Shown: positions 1-4,965 of the stretch, in pieces | Position numbering within the stretch: position 1 is the first letter of the stretch | How the letters are laid out: every line of letters starts with the position of its first letter | Assembly (NCBI GenBank): GCA_947487325.1 | Contig: CANKWG010000140.1 | Span: forward strand, 1 to 5,861 | Length of the DNA stretch: 5,861 bases | Origin: Oxalobacteraceae bacterium | Lineage (GTDB): Bacteria; Pseudomonadota; Gammaproteobacteria; Burkholderiales; Burkholderiaceae_D | Reading direction: 5' to 3' | Translations under genes and position numbers: made by a program | Notes under the pieces: generated by a model | The model's database searches: none | What the model saw: only the letters and a program-made list of their open reading frames with translations | Told to the model about the DNA's origin: nothing

Positions 1-420
1 CCGCGCATGCGCGAACAAATGCATGCTTACGCCACAACCGGTAGTGCAGGACTCGATCTGCGTGCCTGTCTCAAAGAACCTGTCACCATAGAACCAGGCA
101 GTACGCATCTGGTGCCGACTGGTCTGGCGATTCATATTGCTGATCCCGCCTATGCGGCAATGATTCTTCCGAGAAGTGGACTGGGACATAAACACGGCAT
201 CGTACTGGGCAATCTCGTCGGATTGATCGATTCGGACTATCAGGGTGAGCTCATGGTCTCTACTTGGAATCGTGGCAGCACAAGCTTTGTGCTAAATCCT
301 ATGGAGCGTCTTGCTCAACTGATCATCGTTCCGGTGATGCAGGTAGGATTCGATATTGTTGATAACTTCGAGAGTAGTGAACGTGGTGAAGGCGGGTTTG
401 GTAGCACTGGTAAAAAATAA
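1..420 (+). CDS. dut: Deoxyuridine 5'-triphosphate nucleotidohydrolase (dUTPase), 5' end missing
   Basis: This cytoplasmic homotrimeric enzyme hydrolyses dUTP to dUMP and pyrophosphate, keeping uracil out of DNA and supplying dUMP for thymidylate synthesis. The frame is open from base 1, and 139 residues are visible. All five dUTPase motifs can be read: SAGLDLRA near the start, PRSGLGHKHG, GLIDSDYQG with the catalytic Asp encoded at 229-231, RLAQLIIVPV, and the C-terminal RGEGGFGSTG that closes over the active site. The ATG at base 7 is unlikely to be the true start: the codons before it read Pro-Arg, matching the DPR segment just inside the N-terminus of E. coli Dut (151 residues), so about ten residues lie to the left of the window. 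The next gene follows after 12 bases with no terminator, so the two may be co-transcribed. The family assignment is very secure. Confidence 0.97.
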   Translation, partial: PRMREQMHAYATTGSAGLDLRACLKEPVTIEPGSTHLVPTGLAIHIADPAYAAMILPRSGLGHKHGIVLGNLVGLIDSDYQGELMVSTWNRGSTSFVLNPMERLAQLIIVPVMQVGFDIVDNFESSERGEGGFGSTGKK

Positions 421-432
421 GCAGGCGTCCGA

Positions 433-1536
433 ATGATCGTTCACGCGACCATGAGTGCGATCAGCCGACGTAATGTGCCTCTCGTCTTGGCGGCCTTGGT
501 ACTGTTGGCGTCCTGCACCACAGCGCCTGTGAAAACCACAGCGCCTGTGAACACTTCGACGAATGTGAAAACTCCGACGACTGTGCCGGAGAAAAAAGTT
601 GAGCCGTCTCAAGACGTATCCGCATTGTCAATGCTGATAGCGAGGCAGGAACGTATCTACCGTGTGGCCGCACCCTTGATGGTAAAAAATGCGCCGCTTT
701 GTCGTTCATTCGCGCGTCCACTGCTCGGATTCACTGCAAAAAATCTGTATTCCTATCCTGCCGAGCTCGCCCCTGCCGCCGAGTCGGCGCTCAAACTGGA
801 TGACCGACTGCGTGTGATGCAGGTACTCGACGGCAGCGGCGCGATGCGCGCCGGCATACGACCTGGCGACATTCTTCAATCCATACAAGAACAAGTACTA
901 CCGCTTGGAGCGCAGGCAGAGAGCGAAGCGGCACGATTGCTGGCGCCGTTGATCAAGAACGCGACCGATATCTCGATCGTGGTCTTGCGTCGGGATCAGC
1001 CGGTCAGATTGACGATTACCCTGACCGCAGCCTGTGCTTTTTCAATGGAAATCGGGCACGCACCGCAAGTGAGTGCTTATGCAGATGGTCGGCGCATCAT
1101 GATCACGCGAGGCATGCTTGATTTTCTAAGCGCCGATGAAGAACTCGCGGTCATTCTTGCCCGCGAAATGGCACACAATGTATTGCAGCATACCGCTGCT
1201 CAGCAAATGACGGCAACCGTCGCCAGCATGATCGATGCACTACTGCCCTTGCAGCCGGATGCTGCAGCGCTTGCCAGTCGTGGAGGCCTGAGACCTATGT
1301 CAGCGAAAGCTGATCAGGAAGCCGATCGACTAGCGATGTATCTGCTGGCACGGGCCGGCTATGATCCTGCAGCGGCAGAACGCACGATGGCGAAGCTCGC
1401 ACAATCTTATCCGGCATCGCTGAGCAACACTTATACGGCGCTGCATCCTTGGACATCCGAACGGCGACAATCGATGCAGACTACCCTGAGTGAAATTCGC
1501 CAGAAACAGACGTCGAAAAATCCTTTGTTGCCCTGA
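433..1536 (+). CDS. PDZ and M48-family metallopeptidase-like lipoprotein with altered HExxH motif
   Basis: Predicted 367-residue lipoprotein. Residues 12-27 form a signal peptide ending in the lipobox LASC, with Cys28 as the likely lipidation site. A Thr/Pro-rich hexapeptide repeat follows (residues 29-52), then a PDZ-like domain at about 100-195 with the core GIRPGDIL at 141-148. An M48 peptidase-like domain covers about 200-355. M48 proteins are zinc proteases; envelope members act in outer-membrane quality control. Here the motif expected as HExxH reads REMAH (Arg244, Glu245, His248). The other marks remain: the third-ligand Glu296 in the QEAD motif, and the HPxxxxR motif at His338 to Arg344. 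The first zinc ligand is therefore lost by one apparent CAC-to-CGC change at 1162-1164, so the protein may be catalytically dead, unless this is a sequence error. An in-frame ATG at 451 is an alternative start that would leave a shorter signal peptide; neither start has a clear Shine-Dalgarno sequence. It is convergent with clpA. Confidence 0.85.
   Translation: MIVHATMSAISRRNVPLVLAALVLLASCTTAPVKTTAPVNTSTNVKTPTTVPEKKVEPSQDVSALSMLIARQERIYRVAAPLMVKNAPLCRSFARPLLGFTAKNLYSYPAELAPAAESALKLDDRLRVMQVLDGSGAMRAGIRPGDILQSIQEQVLPLGAQAESEAARLLAPLIKNATDISIVVLRRDQPVRLTITLTAACAFSMEIGHAPQVSAYADGRRIMITRGMLDFLSADEELAVILAREMAHNVLQHTAAQQMTATVASMIDALLPLQPDAAALASRGGLRPMSAKADQEADRLAMYLLARAGYDPAAAERTMAKLAQSYPASLSNTYTALHPWTSERRQSMQTTLSEIRQKQTSKNPLLP
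517..588 (+). repeat. 18-bp tandem repeat, four copies, encoding a Thr/Pro-rich linker
   Basis: Four 18-base units lie at 517-534, 535-552, 553-570 and 571-588. The first two share their first 17 bases exactly and differ only at the last; the third and fourth have diverged. They encode the hexapeptides TTAPVK, TTAPVN, TSTNVK and TPTTVP directly after the predicted lipidated Cys28 of the M48-like lipoprotein. The likely role is a flexible tether holding the folded domains away from the membrane. Since the unit is a multiple of three, copy number could change by slippage without breaking the frame. Confidence 0.8.
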
Positions 1537-1579
1537 TCAGCATTAGCTGGATTGGATGATTTAACACCGAAAAAATGAA

Positions 1580-1608
1580 ACAGGGCCCCGCTTGCGCTGG
1601 GGCCCTGT
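1580..1608. terminator. Intrinsic terminator shared by the convergent M48 gene and clpA
   Basis: A perfect 10-bp GC-rich inverted repeat, ACAGGGCCCC at 1580-1589 and GGGGCCCTGT at 1599-1608, encloses a 9-base loop. On the minus strand the stem is followed by a T-rich run (complement of 1567-1579, with six consecutive T), giving a good terminator for clpA, whose stop codon lies about 20 bases before it. On the plus strand the tail CTGTTTCGTT is less T-rich, so termination of the M48 transcript may be weaker. Confidence 0.85.
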
Positions 1609-1630
1609 CTGTTTCGTTCCTGCTAGCGAC

Positions 1631-3934
1631 TTACTCGACTTCAGCGGCTTCCTGTGGTGGTGCAGCTGGTGGCGGCGTATCACCTTCGACAAATTCAAGA
1701 CGGATATGCTCTTCTTCGTCGAGATCGACATTAACTCGCCCGCCAGACACCAGCTTGCCAAACAGTAGTTCATCGGCCAGTGCCTTGCGAATCATGTCCT
1801 GAATCAACCGCGACATAGGACGAGCACCCATCAGCGGGTCGAAACCCTTCTTGCCGAGGAATTTACGCAAGTTTTCGCTGAACACCGCTTCAACCTTCTT
1901 CTCATGCAGTTGCTCTTCCAGTTGCATGAGGAATTTGTCGACCACACGCAGGATGATGTCTTCGTCCAGCGCGCGGAAGCTGATGATGGAATCCAGACGG
2001 TTGCGGAACTCCGGCGTGAACATGCGCTTGATATCCGCCATTTCATCACCCGCCTGCTTGGATTCGGTGAAACCCATGGAGCGCTTTTGCAAGCTCTCAG
2101 CACCAGCATTCGTCGTCATAACGATGATCACATTACGGAAGTCTGCCTTGCGACCATTGTTGTCTGTCAGCGTGCCGTGATCCATCACTTGCAGAAGGAT
2201 GTTGAACACATCCGGGTGGGCCTTTTCGATTTCATCGAGCAGCAGGACAGCATGTGGCTTCTTCGTGATCGCTTCAGTCAGCAGACCACCCTGGTCGAAA
2301 CCGACATAGCCGGGTGGCGCGCCGATCAGGCGACTCACCGCATGACGCTCCATATACTCGGACATATCAAAACGAATCAGCTCGATACCCAGAATAAAGG
2401 CCAGCTGCTTGGCGACTTCGGTCTTGCCCACACCGGTCGGGCCGGAGAAAAGGAAAGAGCCAATCGGTTTGTCGGTTTTACCGAGTCCTGCACGCGCCAT
2501 TTTGATTGCCGCGGCCAATGCCTCGATCGCAGGATCCTGACCGAACACCACGTTCTTCAGATCGCGGTCGATGGTCTGCAACTTGGTGCGATCATCCTGA
2601 TTGACCGACTGCGGCGGAATACGCGCGATTTTCGAAATGATGTCTTCGATCTCGGGCTTACCTATAGTCTTTTTCTGCTTGGACTTCGGCAGGATACGCT
2701 GCGCTGCGCCTGCCTCGTCAATGACATCAATCGCCTTGTCGGGCAAGTGGCGGTCATTGATGAAGCGCGCGGCCAACTCGGCTGCTGTTGTCAGTGCCAG
2801 CGCCGAATATTTGACGCCATGATGTTCTTCGAAACGTGATTTGAGACCGCGCAGAATCTGCACTGTCTGTTCGACGGTCGGCTCGTTCACATCAATCTTC
2901 TGGAAACGACGCGACAACGCATGGTCTTTTTCGAACACCCCACGGTACTCATTGAAGGTGGTCGCACCTATGCATTTCAACTGACCGCTGGACAAGGCAG
3001 GCTTGAGCAAGTTCGATGCATCCAGCGTACCGCCCGATGCGGAACCCGCACCGATGATGGTGTGAATTTCGTCGATGAACAAAATCCCGTTGGGATTGTT
3101 CTTCATTTGTTTGAGTACTGCTTTAAGACGCTGCTCAAAGTCGCCGCGATACTTGGTGCCGGCCAGTAACGCACCCATATCGAGTGAATACACTACGGCA
3201 TTCTGCAAAATCTCGGGCACGTCGCCTTGCGTGACGCGCCAAGCCAAGCCTTCAGCAATCGCAGTCTTGCCAACACCGGCTTCGCCCACCAGCAGCGGAT
3301 TATTTTTGCGACGACGGCAAAGCGTTTGAATCACGCGCTCTACTTCAGCCTCACGACCAATCAGAGGGTCAATCTTGCCTTCGGCTGCCAGCTTGTTGAG
3401 GTTTTGGGTGAACTGATCCAGCGCACTTTCCTTCTGCTGAGTTTCAGTGGCGCCTTCTTCAACACCCTCAGAAGCTTTTTGCGGCTCGGACTGCTGGTCT
3501 TTACGCACGCCATGGGAAATGAAATTAACGACATCCAGACGTGTGACGCCTTGCTGATGAAGGTAGTACACAGCATGCGAATCTTTTTCACCGAAAATCG
3601 CCACTAGAACGTTGGCACCGGTTACTTCTTTTTTCCCGTTCGATGCTGACTGAACGTGCATGATCGCGCGCTGTATTACCCGCTGGAAACCCAGCGTCGG
3701 TTGCGTGTCGACCTCGCTAGTGCCAGGCACGGTTGGGGTGTTGTCGTTGATAAAGTTGGTCAGCGTCTTGCGAAGGTCATCAATATTGACCGCGCAAGCC
3801 CTTAGCACCTCGGCTGCGGAAGGATTATCCAACAGCGCGAGCAGCAGATGCTCAACGGTAATGAACTCATGCCGAGCTTGTCTCGCCTCGACAAAAGCCA
3901 TATGCAAACTAACTTCGAGTTCCTGAGCAATCAT
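1631..3934 (-). CDS. clpA: ATP-dependent Clp protease ATP-binding subunit ClpA
   Basis: Hsp100/AAA+ unfoldase that forms a hexamer, threads substrates through its pore and feeds them to ClpP; the adaptor ClpS redirects it to N-degron substrates. The protein is 767 residues (E. coli ClpA has 758). The Clp N-domain spans about 1-140, then a charged linker. AAA domain 1 has Walker A GEAGVGKT (217-224), Walker B ILFIDE (284-289), pore loop KYRG (261-264) and the Arg pair 342-343. AAA domain 2 has Walker A GPTGVGKT (498-505), Walker B VLLLDE (563-568), pore loop GYVG (542-545), the EFRNR motif (642-646) and sensor-2 GAR (703-705). The ClpP-docking tripeptide reads MGF (620-622), where E. coli has IGL. 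The C-terminus ends in a Pro/Ala/Glu-rich tail. I chose the ATG at 3934 over a GTG at 3952 because it matches the family N-terminus, has the Shine-Dalgarno GGAGG, and overlaps the clpS stop as ATGA, implying translational coupling. All catalytic motifs are intact. Confidence 0.98.
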   Translation of the reverse strand: MIAQELEVSLHMAFVEARQARHEFITVEHLLLALLDNPSAAEVLRACAVNIDDLRKTLTNFINDNTPTVPGTSEVDTQPTLGFQRVIQRAIMHVQSASNGKKEVTGANVLVAIFGEKDSHAVYYLHQQGVTRLDVVNFISHGVRKDQQSEPQKASEGVEEGATETQQKESALDQFTQNLNKLAAEGKIDPLIGREAEVERVIQTLCRRRKNNPLLVGEAGVGKTAIAEGLAWRVTQGDVPEILQNAVVYSLDMGALLAGTKYRGDFEQRLKAVLKQMKNNPNGILFIDEIHTIIGAGSASGGTLDASNLLKPALSSGQLKCIGATTFNEYRGVFEKDHALSRRFQKIDVNEPTVEQTVQILRGLKSRFEEHHGVKYSALALTTAAELAARFINDRHLPDKAIDVIDEAGAAQRILPKSKQKKTIGKPEIEDIISKIARIPPQSVNQDDRTKLQTIDRDLKNVVFGQDPAIEALAAAIKMARAGLGKTDKPIGSFLFSGPTGVGKTEVAKQLAFILGIELIRFDMSEYMERHAVSRLIGAPPGYVGFDQGGLLTEAITKKPHAVLLLDEIEKAHPDVFNILLQVMDHGTLTDNNGRKADFRNVIIVMTTNAGAESLQKRSMGFTESKQAGDEMADIKRMFTPEFRNRLDSIISFRALDEDIILRVVDKFLMQLEEQLHEKKVEAVFSENLRKFLGKKGFDPLMGARPMSRLIQDMIRKALADELLFGKLVSGGRVNVDLDEEEHIRLEFVEGDTPPPAAPPQEAAEVE

Positions 3935-4245
3935 GCTTCCTCCATCACGCACTGGAGCGGGTGTCCCGCCTTCCGGGCGTGGGTTAATACAAGTTCCACT
4001 TTTGTACTGGCTATATCTTTAGGATACACCCCGCACATGCCTTTACCATCGCGATGCACTTTCAACATGATCTGGGTAGCAGTCTCCCGATCCTTGTTGA
4101 AATACTCCTGAATGATAGCCACGACGAATTCCATCGGGGTGTAATCATCATTGAGCAGCAAAACCTGATACATCGGTGGCGGTTTGACCGCCGCCTTTTT
4201 CTCCTTGGGAATAAGGAGTGTTCCATTCTCGTCGTTAGTTGCCAT
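3931..4245 (-). CDS. clpS: ATP-dependent Clp protease adaptor ClpS
   Basis: Small cytoplasmic adaptor that recognises bulky hydrophobic N-terminal residues (bacterial N-end rule) and hands substrates to ClpA-ClpP by binding the ClpA N-domain. The protein has 104 residues (E. coli ClpS has 106). Residues 1-24 form a flexible, charged N-terminal extension ending in KPPP. The folded core begins at MYQVLLLNDDYTPMEF. The residues that line the N-degron pocket are present: Asn32, Asp33 and Asp34 of the NDDYTP motif, Met38, and His64 in KVH. The C-terminal segment HPLQCVMEEA matches the family. The start has only a weak purine-rich site (AGAAG) before it, but the length and the family N-terminus support it. 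It is the first gene of a clpS-clpA pair and is divergent from the cold-shock gene across 331 bases. Confidence 0.97.
   Translation of the reverse strand: MATNDENGTLLIPKEKKAAVKPPPMYQVLLLNDDYTPMEFVVAIIQEYFNKDRETATQIMLKVHRDGKGMCGVYPKDIASTKVELVLTHARKAGHPLQCVMEEA
3938..3943 (-). promoter_or_regulatory. Ribosome-binding site of clpA inside the end of clpS
   Basis: On the minus strand GGAGGA occurs within the last codons of clpS, a few bases before the ATG at 3934. It decides the clpA start in favour of this ATG over the upstream GTG at 3952, which has no such site. Since the clpS stop TGA (3933-3931) overlaps the clpA ATG, ribosomes finishing clpS could reinitiate on clpA. Confidence 0.75.
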
Positions 4246-4262
4246 GCTTCTATTCTAATGCC

Positions 4263-4292
4263 CTTGTACAGGTGCGTAACCGGTTTTACCAA
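4263..4292 (-). promoter_or_regulatory. Candidate sigma-70 promoter for clpS-clpA (weak)
   Basis: Reading the minus strand, TTGGTA (complement of 4287-4292) and TACAAG (complement of 4263-4268) are separated by 18 bases. Each matches four of six consensus positions. Transcription from here would give a leader of roughly ten bases before the clpS ATG at 4245. Matches of this quality arise by chance, and another candidate -10 (TACTAT, complement of 4314-4319) lies further upstream without a good -35. Confidence 0.22.
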
Positions 4293-4420
4293 CGATATCC
4301 GCCCCACACGAAGATAGTACGCCGAATCCTGATACCGCGCAGATCGCCGCTTTTTCCTTTTGCGGCAGAGTGATGATTTTGGCCAGTCTCGGCCCAAATC
4401 TAGCCCTTTTGGCAATTCCC

Positions 4421-4449
4421 TTGACTTTTCCATTTTTTGCGCAAACAAT
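4421..4449 (+). promoter_or_regulatory. Candidate sigma-70 promoter of the cold-shock gene
   Basis: TTGACT at 4421-4426 (five of six consensus matches) and AACAAT at 4444-4449 (four of six) are separated by 17 bases. Transcription would begin near 4456 and give an untranslated leader of about 120 bases, in keeping with the long leaders known for cold-shock mRNAs. A 10-bp palindrome, TTTGCGCAAA at 4436-4445, lies in the spacer and touches the -10, where a repressor could act; that role is inference only. Confidence 0.45.
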
Positions 4450-4500
4450 GCAAAACATCAATATGTGCTTTTTTGCACCATTTGGTTAGGGAGGGGCAAT

Positions 4501-4539
4501 ATGAGAGGGGGCAGCTATACGCGAGCTTCTTGCTTCTAG
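4501..4539 (+). CDS. Possible 12-residue leader peptide upstream of the cold-shock gene
   Basis: An ATG at 4501 opens a 12-codon frame (MRGGSYTRASCF) ending in TAG at 4537-4539. It has a near-ideal Shine-Dalgarno, GGAGG at 4490-4494, six bases before the ATG. This is much stronger than the site of the real gene downstream. The stop codon lies in the loop of the hairpin at 4519-4548, so ribosomes translating it would open the 5' arm of that hairpin. No known leader-peptide family is recognised. It could equally be a chance ATG after a G-rich tract. Confidence 0.3.
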   Translation: MRGGSYTRASCF

Positions 4540-4548
4540 GGCTCGTGT
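4519..4548 (+). promoter_or_regulatory. Hairpin in the cold-shock gene leader
   Basis: ACGCGAGC (4519-4526) pairs with GCTCGTGT (4541-4548) to give an 8-bp stem with one G-U pair and a 14-base loop. It ends 28 bases before the start codon of the cold-shock gene and has no T run after it, so it is not an intrinsic terminator. A role in controlling translation or mRNA stability is possible but inferred from position only. Confidence 0.35.
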
Positions 4549-4576
4549 GATTGGTTAAATTTGGGAAAACGCTTTT

Positions 4577-4780
4577 ATGGCAACAGGTACAGTGAAGTGG
4601 TTTAACGACGCCAAGGGCTTCGGTTTTATCACTCCGGATGATGGTGGCGAAGATCTGTTCGCACACTTCTCTGCGATTCAGATGAATGGCTTCAAAACCC
4701 TCAAAGAAGGGCAAAAGGTTCAGTTTGAAGTAACGCAAGGCCCCAAAGGCAAGCAAGCTTCCAACATCCAAAATGCCTGA
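4577..4780 (+). CDS. Cold-shock domain protein, CspA/CspD family
   Basis: Single-domain nucleic-acid-binding protein of 67 residues that binds single-stranded RNA and DNA and melts mRNA structure. The cold-shock domain fills the whole protein. RNP-1 is KGFGFI at residues 13-18 and RNP-2 is DLFAHF at 26-31, with the usual aromatic residues Trp8, Phe15, Phe17, Phe28, His30 and Phe31 on the binding face. Its length and C-terminus resemble CspA-type proteins and lack the longer tail of E. coli CspD, although its place, divergent from clpS-clpA, is that of cspD in E. coli. I therefore give no symbol. The start ATG has only a weak GGGA ten bases upstream. The gene is probably monocistronic, with its own promoter candidate, long leader and a strong terminator. 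Whether it responds to cold, growth phase or neither cannot be told from the sequence. Confidence 0.96.
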   Translation: MATGTVKWFNDAKGFGFITPDDGGEDLFAHFSAIQMNGFKTLKEGQKVQFEVTQGPKGKQASNIQNA

Positions 4781-4797
4781 TTACCATTAGGCTCCTC

Positions 4798-4826
4798 AAA
4801 ACCCCCGACAAAACCGGGGGTTTTTT
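4798..4826 (+). terminator. Intrinsic terminator of the cold-shock gene
   Basis: A perfect 10-bp stem, AAAACCCCCG at 4798-4807 and CGGGGGTTTT at 4815-4824, has a 7-base loop and runs into six consecutive T (4821-4826). It begins 18 bases after the cold-shock stop codon. The A tract on the 5' side could also let it work from the opposite strand. Confidence 0.93.
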
Positions 4827-4918
4827 ATTGCCCTCAACTTCCATGGACATTCCCATCGCCCATAGGCTCATACACACGAGCTCGCAAAAATATTAATTAT
4901 TTAATAATCAGTGTGGAC

Positions 4919-4952
4919 ATTAAAAAAGCCGGATTGCTCCGGCTTTTTTAAT
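4919..4952 (-). terminator. Intrinsic terminator of icd, symmetrical
   Basis: ATTAAAAAAGCCGG (4919-4932) and CCGGCTTTTTTAAT (4939-4952) form a perfect 14-bp inverted repeat with a 6-base loop. The core is GCCGG/CCGGC flanked by six A and six T, so it reads as a terminator on both strands. It lies 13 bases beyond the icd stop codon and serves icd, and can also catch read-through from the cold-shock gene. Confidence 0.92.
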
Positions 4953-4965
4953 AAAACCTACCGTC

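Larger units (their letters stand above)
4246..4576. other. Divergent intergenic region between clpS and the cold-shock gene
   Basis: This 331-base region should hold the promoters and leaders of both neighbours. On the plus strand it contains a plausible sigma-70 promoter at 4421-4449, a G-rich stretch at 4484-4511, a 12-codon reading frame with a strong ribosome-binding site, and an 8-bp hairpin ahead of the cold-shock gene. Other small structures are a 5-bp GCCGC/GCGGC stem at 4346-4366 with an 11-base pyrimidine loop, and a GTGC/GCAC stem around six T at 4465-4478. The minus strand is open from an ATG at 4458 to a stop at 4255, but that frame has no convincing ribosome-binding site and no family I recognise, so I do not call it a gene. 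Confidence 0.7.

Noticed and set aside
7..9. ATG at 7 as the dut start
   Set aside because: The codons before it continue the family sequence (Pro-Arg), so the real start lies left of the window.
461..721. Minus-strand frames opposite the start of the M48-like gene
   Set aside because: They are low-complexity products, rich in Ser, Arg and His, generated opposite the lipobox and repeat region, with no start signals.
1904..2839. Plus-strand open frame of 311 codons antisense to clpA
   Set aside because: It lies wholly inside the clpA coding sequence, which has every expected AAA+ motif. The predicted protein shows no domain I recognise, and long antisense frames arise readily opposite coding DNA.
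3950..3952. GTG at 3952 as the clpA start
   Set aside because: It would add six residues absent from the family and lies inside clpS without a ribosome-binding site, whereas the ATG at 3934 has GGAGG and the family N-terminus.
4255..4458. Minus-strand open frame of about 67 codons just upstream of clpS
   Set aside because: It has no convincing ribosome-binding site, no recognisable family, and overlaps the candidate promoters of both neighbours. Conservation of the frame in related genomes would reverse this.
4400..4771. Minus-strand open frame of 123 codons antisense to the cold-shock gene
   Set aside because: Most of it mirrors the cold-shock coding region, the rest crosses its leader, and the product has no recognisable features.
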